From positions 2,666,001 to 2,730,000 of the forward strand of contig NZ_LR590469.1 in assembly GCF_901472495.1 (NCBI RefSeq): 64,000 nucleotides of DNA, read 5' to 3'. Shown one piece after another: positions 9,161 to 18,280 of the stretch. This stretch comes from Yersinia enterocolitica subsp. enterocolitica. Its GTDB lineage: Bacteria; Pseudomonadota; Gammaproteobacteria; Enterobacterales; Enterobacteriaceae. Under the pieces are notes generated by a model, which was not told the origin of the DNA, did not search any database, and was given only the letters and a program-made list of their open reading frames with translations. The first letter of the stretch is position 1. Every line of letters begins with the position of its first letter. Both the position numbers and the translations under genes were made by a program.

Positions 9161-12013
9161 CTATACGTCCGAAGGCGCTGCAACCAACCATTTATGCCAA
9201 CTGGCGGCTACTTGTTCTCTTTCTGCGGCAAAACAATCAGCAGAAACCTTGCTTGATTGTTCCTGCAATGCCAGATGATGAATCTCATCACGCATGGTGA
9301 CATAAGCGCGAGTCAATGCCGCCGCTTCCGCCTCCGGCATAATGTCGTAATTAGCCATTAGCTCGAAAATTCGCACATTATCAGACCAACGGGTCAAGCG
9401 CGGTTCGGTGGCGGCATAGCGCAGCACCAAATATTGAGCGATAAACTCAATATCGGTGATTCCCCCCTCATCGGCTTTGATATCAAAGATATCACGCTGT
9501 TTACTGCCTAAATGATTGCGCATCTTCTCGCGCATTTCGCGAACTTCCTGCTGTAATTGCGAGCCTTCGCGCGGGCGACAAAGAATTTGCTGGCGAATAG
9601 CGTCAAACTTTTGCTGCAATTCAGGGCAACCATAGACAATACGCGCGCGCACCAGCGCCTGATGCTCCCACGTCCAGGCTTCATTTTGCTGATAGTCAGC
9701 AAAGGCCTCGATGGTACTCACCAACATACCTGCTTCACCGGATGGTCTTAGCCGCGCATCTACTTCATACAAAATACCTGACGAGGTGCGAGTGCTGAAT
9801 AAATGCATCACGCGTTGCGCCAAACGCAAATAGAACTGGCGGCCATCAATACTACGCTCACCGTCTGTCATCACGTCCAGCGGGCAATCAAGCAGGAACA
9901 CCAAGTCCAAATCTGAGCTGTAACCCAGTTCCCAGCCCCCCAACTTGCCATAACCAATCACAGCAAAACCACGACCTTCGCGCTGTTGCAAATGACTTGG
10001 CTGACCATAACGGGCCACCATTTGATTCCATGCTTGTTGGATAACTGCATCAATCATAGCTTCTGCCAGATAAGTTAAGTGATCACTCACTTTCATTACC
10101 GGCAGCGCCTCGGTGATATCTCCAGCGGCAATACGCAATTGTTGAGCCTGCTTAAACTGACGTAACGCCTCCAGTTGTTGCTCCTCATCATCGGGTGGCA
10201 CCCGTAACAAGTATTGACGCAATTCATCACGGTAGGCGCTGGGTTCCAAAGGTTGATAGAGCGATTGCGGATCAAGCAATTCGTCCAATAACAGTGGGTA
10301 ACGGGCGAGCTGGCTGGCGACCATCGGGGAGGCAGAACATAAGCGAATAACATGTTTCAGTGCCGCGTGGTATTCCACCAACAATTCCAGATAGGTGGTA
10401 CGAGTCACAATACTTAACAACAGTTGAATCAGTCGGCTAAGAGCAACATTAGCATCTGGGCGTGGGCAGACTTCAGCGAACAGGCGTGGCATCAGTTGAT
10501 CCAGCACCTCGCGGCCACGCGGGCCAATGGTGCGTTTATCCACATCATGACGAAAATGATTAATTGTGACCAATAATTGGCTGCGCGCAGCTTCATCTAA
10601 ATGTGGTGTCAGTGGCGCTAAATCACTCTCTTCCAATACATCTTGCCACAAACTTTTATACAAACCGTGGCTGGGATCTTCGCCAATATCGGGGGCATCG
10701 TCACCAATCAGATGATCAAATACCAAACGCACCGCTTGCATATGCTGCTCTAGCGCAGCATTCATCGCCGCCCAGTCCACATAGCCCATACCACAAGCTA
10801 ACCGGGCTTGGTTCAAGCTATCACTGGGCAAAGTCTGAGTTTGCTCGTCGGCAATGGCTTGCAGTAAATTTTCCAAACGGCGCAAAAATAGATAGCTACC
10901 ACTGAGATCCGCCACCTGTTGTTCCGGCAATAACCCCAACTCGGCCACGGCCTGTAAGGTCGGCAGCAAAGCACGCTCTTGTAGACGCGGTTCACGGCCC
11001 CCCCGAATCAACTGAAATACCTGGGTAATGAACTCGATTTCACGAATTCCACCCGCGCCCAGTTTGATATTGTCTTTCAAGCCGCGCCGGCGAACTTCAC
11101 GGGCGATCATCCCTTTCATATTACGCAGCGACTGAATCACACTGAAATCAATATAACGGCGGAAAACAAAGGGGCGTAAAGTTTGGCGCAGTTCCTTGCT
11201 GTAATGGTCTTCCGCTCCCCCCATCAAGCGAGCTTTCACCATAGCGTAGCGCTCCCAGTCGCGCCCTTGCTCTTGGTAATAATCTTCCAGTGCAGCGAAG
11301 CTCAACACCAGTGGGCCACTATCGCCAAACGGGCGCAGGCGCATATCTACCCGATAGACAAAGCCGTCTATCGTTTGCTGGTCTAATGCCTTAATCAGCC
11401 GTTGCCCCAGACGAGTAAAGAACTGGGCATTATCCAACTGACGCCGCCCTCCCTGAGTCTGGCCGTTTTCTGGATAAGCAAAGATCAAGTCGATATCCGA
11501 CGAAAAATTCAGCTCGCCGCCACCTAATTTCCCCATACCTAAAATGAGCAAAGGCTGCGGCACGCCTTCACTGTTACAGGGTGTACCGAATTCACGACAG
11601 CACGCCTGATATAACCAGTCGCGTGCGGCAATAATCAAGCTTTCGGCCAACCAACTTAGCTGTTGCAGGGTATCTGTCGTGCTGCTGGTTTCCAGTGCCT
11701 GCGACCAGGCGATACGCACCATAATTCGGCGGCGAAATAGTCGCAATGCTGCTAGCAACGCGGCTTCATCTTGCACCTCGGCCAGTGCCTGACTGAGCCA
11801 TTGTTGATAAAATTGCCACTCCTGCGGTTGTGGCGGCTGCTGATGCAGCTCATCCAGCCAATCAGGGTGAATCAGTAACATGTCACTGACAAAATCACTC
11901 AATACCAATACTGCGATATCTTCTTCACGTAAGCTCAGTGGCGCTGGTAACTCATAAAAGCGCTGCTGTATATTCTGCGCCTGAATCTGTAATTCTGAAG
12001 GGAGTGGCAACAT
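9161..12013 (-). CDS. glnE: Bifunctional glutamine synthetase adenylyltransferase / deadenylase
   Basis: Adenylylates (C-terminal domain) and removes AMP from (N-terminal domain) glutamine synthetase, responding to PII and glutamine. It has 950 residues against 946 in E. coli. The two nucleotidyltransferase cores are visible: LLILGMGKLGGGELNFSSDID in the N-terminal half and FAVIGYGKLGGWELGYSSDLD in the C-terminal half, each with the G-G/S-D-x-D catalytic pattern. An upstream in-frame extension of 23 residues is translated ERIC sequence, so I start at 12013 (MLPLPSEL), which has AAGGA seven bases upstream. It reads with ygiF upstream and hldE downstream. Confidence 0.96.
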   Translation of the reverse strand: MLPLPSELQIQAQNIQQRFYELPAPLSLREEDIAVLVLSDFVSDMLLIHPDWLDELHQQPPQPQEWQFYQQWLSQALAEVQDEAALLAALRLFRRRIMVRIAWSQALETSSTTDTLQQLSWLAESLIIAARDWLYQACCREFGTPCNSEGVPQPLLILGMGKLGGGELNFSSDIDLIFAYPENGQTQGGRRQLDNAQFFTRLGQRLIKALDQQTIDGFVYRVDMRLRPFGDSGPLVLSFAALEDYYQEQGRDWERYAMVKARLMGGAEDHYSKELRQTLRPFVFRRYIDFSVIQSLRNMKGMIAREVRRRGLKDNIKLGAGGIREIEFITQVFQLIRGGREPRLQERALLPTLQAVAELGLLPEQQVADLSGSYLFLRRLENLLQAIADEQTQTLPSDSLNQARLACGMGYVDWAAMNAALEQHMQAVRLVFDHLIGDDAPDIGEDPSHGLYKSLWQDVLEESDLAPLTPHLDEAARSQLLVTINHFRHDVDKRTIGPRGREVLDQLMPRLFAEVCPRPDANVALSRLIQLLLSIVTRTTYLELLVEYHAALKHVIRLCSASPMVASQLARYPLLLDELLDPQSLYQPLEPSAYRDELRQYLLRVPPDDEEQQLEALRQFKQAQQLRIAAGDITEALPVMKVSDHLTYLAEAMIDAVIQQAWNQMVARYGQPSHLQQREGRGFAVIGYGKLGGWELGYSSDLDLVFLLDCPLDVMTDGERSIDGRQFYLRLAQRVMHLFSTRTSSGILYEVDARLRPSGEAGMLVSTIEAFADYQQNEAWTWEHQALVRARIVYGCPELQQKFDAIRQQILCRPREGSQLQQEVREMREKMRNHLGSKQRDIFDIKADEGGITDIEFIAQYLVLRYAATEPRLTRWSDNVRIFELMANYDIMPEAEAAALTRAYVTMRDEIHHLALQEQSSKVSADCFAAEREQVAASWHKWLVAAPSDV

Positions 12014-12024
12014 ATCATTCCTTA

Positions 12025-12150
12025 TATACCCTCCGTATTTGAAGCCGCAACGGTGTTGCCCGCACTCACGCGCCCGAATCACTTACCCATGTAAGCCATC
12101 GGGACTTATTCGCTTGCCGCCGACCTGCGACTTCAACGACTTTGGGTATA
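12025..12150 (-). repeat. ERIC element between ygiF and glnE
   Basis: A ~126-bp ERIC in reverse orientation: TATACC at 12025, core CCGAATCACTTACCCATGTAAG, end TTTGGGTATA at 12150. It ends 7 bases from the ygiF stop and 11 bases from the glnE start, filling almost the whole gap and lying just upstream of the glnE Shine-Dalgarno. Confidence 0.9.
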
Positions 12151-12157
12151 AATTCTA

Positions 12158-13483
12158 TTAACGCACAGCCCCATTCAACCAGAACGCGGGCTGAGACAGC
12201 GCTTCTTTACGGGCGGTATCACGCCAGTGACCCTGCCGCTCCATAATGGCCTGTTGTAAACCAAACCAGCCATCAATGTATGGATGCCATTCACTTTGTG
12301 GATAGAAACCGGAGAGCAACTGGAAAGACATAATCTGCCGGTTTAAACGCGGCAATTGTGCCAGATAACCATCATCATCCAGGTTGTGACCAAAGGCCTC
12401 TTTTAGGTCAGCAGCACTGCGGCTCAGCATGATGTCGCAGAAGCGTTTGAACGAACCCTCAAACTTGGCTCGCGCTTTGTCATCCATAAACGGCCGCCAG
12501 CCGGCAGTCACCAGCCACGATGTGAGCGCCAACTTACATTTCAGATAATCAGCGCTATAACAAATGAGCTCGGCCTTGGCATTTTTCGGCTCTAACTGGG
12601 GTTCCAGCGCAATTAATGCCGCACGTAACTCAGTGCTGGCTTTGCGTGGCACCAACCCACCAAAAATAGCCAATGTCTGGCGAATCATCCCTAAAGCCTC
12701 GATAATCATTGGCTTGGCCGCAGCCTCACCGCGCAACCATAATTCCTCATGATACTGCCAGTGGTCCAACGCCATTTCCAGCCCGGCAACCATACCTTGC
12801 TCGACGGTAGATTTCGGCGCAGGTTGTAACACTAACAACGGGCGCAATTCACGTGGTGGCTGACCTTGAGACAAATGACTACCTTGTGCTAAATGATAGC
12901 CGCGCGCCGCTTTACTCAAGTTCCCCTGCCGTAAACCACCTATTTGTGCCAGTTCAGTCGCCAGTGCCAGTAAATCGGTCTGATTGCCTTTCTTGAGTTC
13001 CAATTCAATTTCACTTAATGGCTCTGATAACTCACCCGCACTAATAGCACCCAGGTCAAGAGCAAGCTCTATCTCACTTTCACCGTAAGTAATTACCCAC
13101 TTCTCACGGGTAAAATCGGTACGAAATAATGGTTGTAACTCGGTTTGTAGCGCATCAACCACCCACCCTTCCGGCCAGATATCAGCGGGGAAACGTGCCA
13201 GATCTAATTTGTCGTTATCAATATCAACGTTGTATTCAGCCCGTTGATGCAAACCGCCGACCACTTTACCGCCGGTCTTAACCGTCATTTCATAGCGGCC
13301 ATCATAACCACGAATACGTAAGCCAATATCATGTTGGCGCAGACGGTTATCCGCCGTTTCAAAATAGATATTCGTCAGCGTTTGCGGCGCAGAATGCTGG
13401 CTTTGCCAAGAGGTGATTCGCTCTGGCAAAGCGGCAATGGCCGCAGGTGTAGCAATAAATTTTAATTCTATTTCAACGGTCAT
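12158..13483 (-). CDS. ygiF: Inorganic triphosphatase, CYTH-CHAD protein
   Basis: 441-residue protein matching E. coli YgiF, which hydrolyses inorganic tripolyphosphate. The N-terminal CYTH domain (~1-200) has the metal-binding EIELKF at residues 4-9, the basic LRIRGYDGRYEMTVK strand and SEIELELKKG. The C-terminal CHAD helical domain (~225-441) has KYHEEL-like ALDHWQYHEELWLRGEA and histidines expected to bind polyphosphate. A start 39 bases upstream (13522) has a modest Shine-Dalgarno and cannot be excluded; 13483 puts the CYTH motif at its usual place. It is divergent from ygiM; the 324-base gap 13484-13807 holds no other gene. Confidence 0.92.
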   Translation of the reverse strand: MTVEIELKFIATPAAIAALPERITSWQSQHSAPQTLTNIYFETADNRLRQHDIGLRIRGYDGRYEMTVKTGGKVVGGLHQRAEYNVDIDNDKLDLARFPADIWPEGWVVDALQTELQPLFRTDFTREKWVITYGESEIELALDLGAISAGELSEPLSEIELELKKGNQTDLLALATELAQIGGLRQGNLSKAARGYHLAQGSHLSQGQPPRELRPLLVLQPAPKSTVEQGMVAGLEMALDHWQYHEELWLRGEAAAKPMIIEALGMIRQTLAIFGGLVPRKASTELRAALIALEPQLEPKNAKAELICYSADYLKCKLALTSWLVTAGWRPFMDDKARAKFEGSFKRFCDIMLSRSAADLKEAFGHNLDDDGYLAQLPRLNRQIMSFQLLSGFYPQSEWHPYIDGWFGLQQAIMERQGHWRDTARKEALSQPAFWLNGAVR

Positions 13484-13807
13484 AATTTCATTCACACCGG
13501 TATGTTGTGAGATTATGGGCATTATGCCTTTTTCGCGGTGATTTGCCTGTTTTACACAAACTTCTCTGCTTTAAAACAAAAAACACGCACGCGGCAGCCC
13601 TGAGACAAACTCTATTTTAACCTGTTTTCACCGGTCTACCCTAAAGCTTCATAAGACAAATTTTCACCGTCGTTAAAATAAGCAACCAAAGGGCTAAAGC
13701 CGCGCTGGCTATGAGAGTAAGATAGTTCTCATTCCGGTTTATGCGTTGCGTCGGCAAACTGAACACACTACTATCGTCCCATAAATTCACTCATAAATGA
13801 CTCTCTA

Positions 13808-14428
13808 ATGCAGAAATTACGCCTAATTTGCCTCATAGTGCTAAGTCTCACTCTTTCCTTGAGCGCTTACGCTGAAGAAAAACGTTACATCTCTGATGAG
13901 CTGGATACCTACGTTCATAGCGGCCCCGGTAACCAATACCGTATTGTGGGCACGCTAAAAGGTGGGGATGAAGTTACCCTGATAAGCGTTAATGACGGCA
14001 CAAATTACGGCCAAATCCGCGACAGTAAAGGGAAAACCACCTGGATTCCGCTGGATCAATTGAGCGAAACACCCAGCTTACGCGTTCGGGTTCCCGACCT
14101 TGAACAACAGGTCAAAACACTCACCGATAAACTGGCTAATATTGATAATAGCTGGAATCAACGCACCGCTGAAATGCAACAAAAAGTGGCCGCCAGCGAC
14201 AGCGTCATTTCCGAATTACAAAAAGAAAATGAGTCATTGAAAAACCAGTTAGTGGTGGCTCAGAAGAAGGTCAACGCGGTAAATCTGCAATTGGATGACA
14301 AGCAGCGCACTATTATTCTGCAATGGTTTATGTACGGCGGCGGTGTTGCGGGGATCGGCTTATTACTGGGCCTGATTCTGCCTCATCTGATCCCCAGCCG
14401 TAAAAAGAATAACCGCTGGATGAACTAA
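13808..14428 (+). CDS. ygiM: YgiM, exported SH3-domain membrane protein
   Basis: 206 residues: signal peptide (ending near LSAYAEEK), a bacterial SH3 domain (~25-90, YVHSGPGNQYRIVGTLKGGDEVTL), a coiled coil (~95-165, PDLEQQVKTLTDKLAN ... SELQKENESLKNQL), one transmembrane helix (~170-195, WFMYGGGVAGIGLLLGLILPHL) and a basic cytoplasmic tail SRKKNNRWMN. This matches the YgiM/TIGR04211 family; the function is not known, although the SH3 fold suggests cell-wall contact. The layout predicts a periplasmic body anchored at its C-terminus. In enterics it precedes cca. Confidence 0.93.
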   Translation: MQKLRLICLIVLSLTLSLSAYAEEKRYISDELDTYVHSGPGNQYRIVGTLKGGDEVTLISVNDGTNYGQIRDSKGKTTWIPLDQLSETPSLRVRVPDLEQQVKTLTDKLANIDNSWNQRTAEMQQKVAASDSVISELQKENESLKNQLVVAQKKVNAVNLQLDDKQRTIILQWFMYGGGVAGIGLLLGLILPHLIPSRKKNNRWMN

Positions 14429-14468
14429 TAGCAGTTCAATAAAACTGCAACGTCAAGAACGAAGAGCC

Positions 14469-14595
14469 TATCCAAAGTTGTTGGCGTTCCAGCCAGGCAG
14501 CAAGCGAATGAATCCCGATGAGCTTACATAAGTAAGTGATTCGGGTGAGTGAGAGCCGCTAACAACGCTGCAACGTCAAGAACGAAGGATTTATA
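14469..14595 (+). repeat. Diverged ERIC element that overlaps the cca start
   Basis: The core GAATCCCGATGAGCTTACATAAGTAAGTGATTCGGGTGAG is typical ERIC, while both ends have diverged (TATCCAAAGTTGTTGGCG at left, AACGAAGGATTTATA at right). Its expected last base coincides with the A of the cca ATG. A 20-bp direct repeat (14445-14464 and 14568-14587) shows that a copy of the right end also lies immediately before the left end, as if two elements had been joined tail to head. Confidence 0.8.
14583..14587 (+). promoter_or_regulatory. Shine-Dalgarno of cca, inside the ERIC right end
   Basis: CGAAGGATTT precedes the cca ATG, with AAGGA seven to eleven bases upstream. These bases belong to the right end of the ERIC-like element, so the translation signal of an essential-type tRNA gene appears to come from the repeat. 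Confidence 0.65.
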
Positions 14596-15839
14596 TGAAA
14601 ACCTATTTGGTCGGCGGTGCCGTACGCGACAGCTTATTAAACCTACCCGTGACCGAGCAGGACTGGGTGGTGGTAGGTGCTACACCAGAACAGCTACTCG
14701 CGCAAGGTTACCAACAGGTCGGTAAAGATTTCCCGGTATTTCTTCACCCGGTCACCCATGAAGAATACGCGTTGGCCCGTACCGAACGTAAATCAGGCCA
14801 GGGTTATACCGGTTTTACTTGCTACGCCGCCCCGGATGTCACTCTGGAAGACGATTTACTGCGCCGCGATTTGACCATCAACGCCATTGCGCGTAGCAGC
14901 GAAGGTGAGCTATTTGATCCCTACAATGGCCAACAAGATATAGAGAAACGTGTATTACGCCATGTCTCAGATGCATTTGGCGAGGATCCACTGCGGGTTC
15001 TGCGGGTGGCTCGTTTCGCTGCCCGTTTTGCGCATTTGGGCTTTACCGTCGCCTCAGAAACTCAATCATTGATGGCAGCAATGGCTAAAAGTGGCGAACT
15101 TTCTGCTTTGACACCAGAACGCGTATGGAAAGAGACCGAAAAAGCACTCAAAACGCAAAGCCCGCAAATCTATTTTCAGGTATTACGCGATTGCGGCGCA
15201 CTGGCGGTGCTGTTCCCAGAGATTGAGCGTTTATTTGGTGTCCCTGCGCCGGAAAAATGGCATCCGGAAATTGATACTGGCATTCATACTCTGATGACGC
15301 TGGCTATGGCCGCGCAACTCAGTCCAGAGGTTGATGTGCGCTTTGCCGCACTCTGCCATGATTTAGGCAAAGGTCTGACACCTAAAGAGTTCTGGCCCCA
15401 TCATCATGGGCATGGCCCTGCGGGCGTGAAATTGGTCGAACAGCTATGCCAGCGTTTACGGGTGCCAAATCCAGTGCGAGATTTAGCAAAACTGGTCGCT
15501 GAATACCATGATCTAATCCATACGGTGAATAAGCTCCGACCTGAAACCCTGCTTAAACTGTTCGATGCTATTGATGTATGGCGTAAACCAGAACGCCTTG
15601 AGCAAATGATAATGACCAGCGAAGCTGATGCCCGAGGCCGTACTGGATTTGAAGAAAACCCATACCCGCAGGGCGACTATTTACGTACTGCGTTCCGTAT
15701 TGCTAACGGAGTCTCAGTGCAGGAAGTCGTTGCCAGTGGGCTACAGGGTTTGGCTATTCGTGATGAACTGAAACGCCGCCGCCAGCAAGCATTGGCTGAA
15801 TGGAAGCTGACTCAAGAAGTGATTTCCCCCCTAAATTAA
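14595..15839 (+). CDS. cca: CCA-adding enzyme (tRNA nucleotidyltransferase) with HD domain
   Basis: Adds and repairs the 3' CCA of tRNAs. 414 residues, class II nucleotidyltransferase: N-terminal VGGAVRDSLL and the catalytic DWVVVGA, basic LRRDLTINAIA, and the ERVWKETEKAL neck. A C-terminal HD phosphohydrolase domain (~225-330) with HTLMTLAMAA, LCHDLGKG and HHHGH gives the phosphatase/phosphodiesterase activities known for E. coli Cca. Followed by a terminator. Confidence 0.96.
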   Translation: MKTYLVGGAVRDSLLNLPVTEQDWVVVGATPEQLLAQGYQQVGKDFPVFLHPVTHEEYALARTERKSGQGYTGFTCYAAPDVTLEDDLLRRDLTINAIARSSEGELFDPYNGQQDIEKRVLRHVSDAFGEDPLRVLRVARFAARFAHLGFTVASETQSLMAAMAKSGELSALTPERVWKETEKALKTQSPQIYFQVLRDCGALAVLFPEIERLFGVPAPEKWHPEIDTGIHTLMTLAMAAQLSPEVDVRFAALCHDLGKGLTPKEFWPHHHGHGPAGVKLVEQLCQRLRVPNPVRDLAKLVAEYHDLIHTVNKLRPETLLKLFDAIDVWRKPERLEQMIMTSEADARGRTGFEENPYPQGDYLRTAFRIANGVSVQEVVASGLQGLAIRDELKRRRQQALAEWKLTQEVISPLN

Positions 15840-15860
15840 CCCTCAGGCGATAAAACAAAA

Positions 15861-15886
15861 AAGCCCTGATTGTTCGGGCTTTTTAT
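15861..15886 (+). terminator. Terminator after cca
   Basis: AAAAAAGCCC-TGATTGTTC-GGGCTTTTT: a short GC stem flanked by A and T runs, placed about 20 bases after the cca stop. Confidence 0.85.
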
Positions 15887-15902
15887 ATTCTGCTGCACTT
15901 TT

Positions 15903-16028
15903 TATACCCTAAATAATTCGAGTTGCAGGAAGGCGGCAAGCGAGAGAACCCGATGAGCTTACATGAGTAAGTGATTCGGGCTATTGAACGTAGCCAACGC
16001 ACATGCAGCTTGAAGTATAACGGGTATA
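15903..16028 (+). repeat. ERIC element abutting the uppP stop codon
   Basis: Full-length ERIC (126 bp), TATACCCTAAATAATTCGAG to GAAGTATAACGGGTATA. Its last base is immediately before the TTA that encodes the uppP stop on the minus strand, so it forms the exact 3' boundary of uppP. Confidence 0.95.
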
Positions 16029-16847
16029 TTACATAAAGACCCAGTAGACCGCTGCCGCTACAATAAAGCGATAAATCGCAAAAGGCACGAAAGAGATACG
16101 TTTAATCAATGACAGGAAGGTTTTGATAGCAATTAGCGCGACAACAAATGCGGTGATAAACCCGACGGCAAACATCGGTAAATCGCCCCAGCTCAGGAAA
16201 TGTAGACTCTTATACAGATCTAATCCACTGGCCCCGAGCATCATCGGTACTGCCAAAATAAAGGAAAATTCAGAGGCTGCGTAGCGATTTACACCGACCA
16301 GCATCCCACCTGAAATGGTGGCACCCGAGCGGGAAAAACCCGGCCATAACGCCAAACACTGGAAACAACCAATGGCAAAAGCCTGCCGATAGGTAATATC
16401 ATCCAGCCCGGTAGCCTTAGGATTTTTAGGTTTAAACCACTCCGCAGCCAGCAAGAGCAAACCGCCAGCGACTAATGCATACATGACACTTTGCGGGTTA
16501 AATAACGACTTAATGACATCATGGAAAGCCAATCCCAAGCCAACAGCGGGGATCATCGCCAGCAAAATATGGCCCAATGTCAGGTGGCCGTTGGTTTTCC
16601 CTTCATGAGGCACTTTACCAAAATGGATACCGATCAGGCCAAATAAGCGCCGCCAGAACACCACCACCACGGCCAGAATCGACCCTAATTGAATAATGAC
16701 TTCAAAGGTTTTTGCTTTATCGCCGGTAAAGCCCAATAGCTCACCGACAATAATCATATGCCCAGTAGATGAAACCGGCAGGAACTCAGTAAGCCCTTCA
16801 ACCACGCCCAAAACAAAAGCCACAAACAGCGAATACATATCCGTCAT
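16029..16847 (-). CDS. uppP: Undecaprenyl-diphosphatase
   Basis: Integral inner-membrane phosphatase recycling undecaprenyl diphosphate to the carrier phosphate for peptidoglycan and O-antigen synthesis; overproduction gives bacitracin resistance. 272 residues (E. coli 273) with the BacA motifs VVEGLTEFLPVSSTGH (residues ~15-30, catalytic Glu) and PGFSRSGATI (Arg/Ser motif), and 7-8 hydrophobic segments. Monocistronic, downstream of folB on the same strand but separated from it by a terminator. Confidence 0.96.
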   Translation of the reverse strand: MTDMYSLFVAFVLGVVEGLTEFLPVSSTGHMIIVGELLGFTGDKAKTFEVIIQLGSILAVVVVFWRRLFGLIGIHFGKVPHEGKTNGHLTLGHILLAMIPAVGLGLAFHDVIKSLFNPQSVMYALVAGGLLLLAAEWFKPKNPKATGLDDITYRQAFAIGCFQCLALWPGFSRSGATISGGMLVGVNRYAASEFSFILAVPMMLGASGLDLYKSLHFLSWGDLPMFAVGFITAFVVALIAIKTFLSLIKRISFVPFAIYRFIVAAAVYWVFM

Positions 16848-16878
16848 CTACGATACCCAATGCCCTGTAATAGAAGTC

Positions 16879-16912
16879 AAAAAAAAACGGCAATGTGAGA
16901 AACAGTGCCGTT
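16879..16912 (-). terminator. Terminator after folB
   Basis: On the minus strand AACGGCA and TGCCGTT form a 7-bp stem followed by an uninterrupted run of nine Ts. It lies about 95 bases after the folB stop and before the uppP start, so uppP must have its own promoter downstream of it. Confidence 0.85.
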
Positions 16913-17005
16913 CAATTTCTGTATGTAAAAAATATCACGTTAATCAATAACTCGGACCACATTATCAATATAGGGTTGCATTTTTATGTCGTGGTGCAGC
17001 AAAAA

Positions 17006-17365
17006 TCACCCAATCCGTTGACCGCGTTCAATAACCACACCGACATTACGCGCCTGAGCAACCGCCCCCGGCTTGCTCACCTTAATCCGCACCCAAGGCG
17101 AATTAAATCGTTGCAGCAATAGATCGGCAATCTCTTCAGCAACTCGCTCAACCAGTGCAAAACGCTGCATTTCCACGTGCTTGATGACGGCATCGCTGAT
17201 ATCTGCATAGCTTAGGCAATCATTGACATCATCGCTGGCAGCGGCTTTGCGGTTATCCCAACCCATTTCGATATCGAACACTAGTTTTTGCTGAATGGTC
17301 TGTTCCCAGTCATAAACACCGATGGTGGTTATGACACTGAGTTTCTCAATAAATACGATGTCCAT
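17006..17365 (-). CDS. folB: Dihydroneopterin aldolase
   Basis: Cleaves 7,8-dihydroneopterin to 6-hydroxymethyl-dihydropterin and glycolaldehyde in folate synthesis. 119 residues; [22 protein letters not shown] is the family start, followed by [11 protein letters not shown] and [13 protein letters not shown], ending in the substrate-binding [15 protein letters not shown] directly upstream is in frame; the ATG at 17365 matches the family. It is divergent from plsY with 107 bases between starts, the classic enteric arrangement. Confidence 0.95.
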
Positions 17366-17472
17366 CACGTCATTCTCTGTTTTTGTGCCTGCCGGATACC
17401 ACTTCCAGCCGAATATGCGTATTATCCACAGATGTTGCGATTAAAACGATCATTATTCAACAGGGCGGTGTT

Positions 17473-18126
17473 ATGAGTGCTATCGCGCTTGGCATGATTA
17501 TCTTCGCGTATTTGTGTGGCTCAATTTCCAGTGCTGTTCTGGTATGTCGAGTTGCCAAGCTACCAGATCCGCGTGAACATGGCTCCGGTAATCCCGGGGC
17601 AACCAACGTACTACGTATCGGTGGCCGCACCGCCGCTGCAACCGTACTGATTTTTGATGTGCTGAAAGGTATGTTACCGGTTTGGATAGCTTACCTGCTG
17701 CATGTTTCGCCACTGTATCTTGGACTTACTGCTATTGCTGCCTGTCTGGGCCATATTTATCCGGTATTTTTCCACTTTAAAGGTGGCAAAGGCGTCGCCA
17801 CTGCCTTTGGTGCCATCGCACCGATTGGCTGGGATCTGACTGGCCTGATGACGGGCACTTGGCTACTGACGGTTTTATTAAGCGGCTATTCATCTTTGGG
17901 CGCAATTATCAGCGCGCTGATCGCACCATTTTACGTCTGGTGGTTCAAACCACAATTCACCTTCCCTGTGGCTATGCTCTCCTGCCTGATCCTGATGCGT
18001 CATCACGACAATATCCAGCGTTTATGGCGCGGCAAAGAAAGTAAAATCTGGGACAAACTCAGAAAGAAAAAGCAAAAAACTCCCGCTGAAGAAGCCGCAG
18101 AGTTGGAAGAGAAAGAAGAAGATTAA
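17473..18126 (+). CDS. plsY: Glycerol-3-phosphate acyltransferase PlsY
   Basis: Integral membrane acyltransferase transferring acyl from acyl phosphate to glycerol-3-phosphate, the first step of phospholipid synthesis. 217 residues with ~5 transmembrane segments and the three conserved loops: [12 protein letters not shown] (near residue 36), [18 protein letters not shown] (~98-115) and the C-terminal RHHDNIQRL. The start MSAIAL at 17473 matches E. coli; 30 upstream in-frame codons run through the promoter region. The tail ([20 protein letters not shown]) is longer and more charged than in E. coli. Confidence 0.95.
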
Positions 18127-18160
18127 TTTTACCCAATTACCGCGCCATCCCACCGAGTCC

Positions 18161-18279
18161 AGAATGACTGAGCGGGAGCGAGGCAAGGCGCCAGGAATTG
18201 AGAGAGCGGAGCATACATCAGTATGTGAGCATCACGAGATGACACAGCAACACAGCCACAGCCCCACTCAGACTTTCTG
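18161..18279. repeat. Imperfect palindromic element between plsY and tsaD
   Basis: The ends AGAATGACTGAGCGGG (18161) and CCCCACTCAGACTTTCT are near-complementary, and the centre holds a CATAC-ATCA-GTATG hairpin. It fills the gap between the convergent plsY and tsaD genes and ends one base before the tsaD stop. It is unlike ERIC and unlike the 3296 repeat, and looks like a separate intergenic repeat family, but I see no second copy in this window. Confidence 0.55.
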
Positions 18280-18280
18280 A

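Noticed and set aside
8914..9183. Reading frame of 89 residues on the minus strand
   Set aside because: It lies across an ERIC element and the glnE-hldE spacer and gives no protein family; such frames recur at other ERIC copies.
12014..12082. In-frame 23-residue N-terminal extension of GlnE
   Set aside because: It is translated from the ERIC element upstream; the internal ATG at 12013 has a proper AAGGA site and matches family length.
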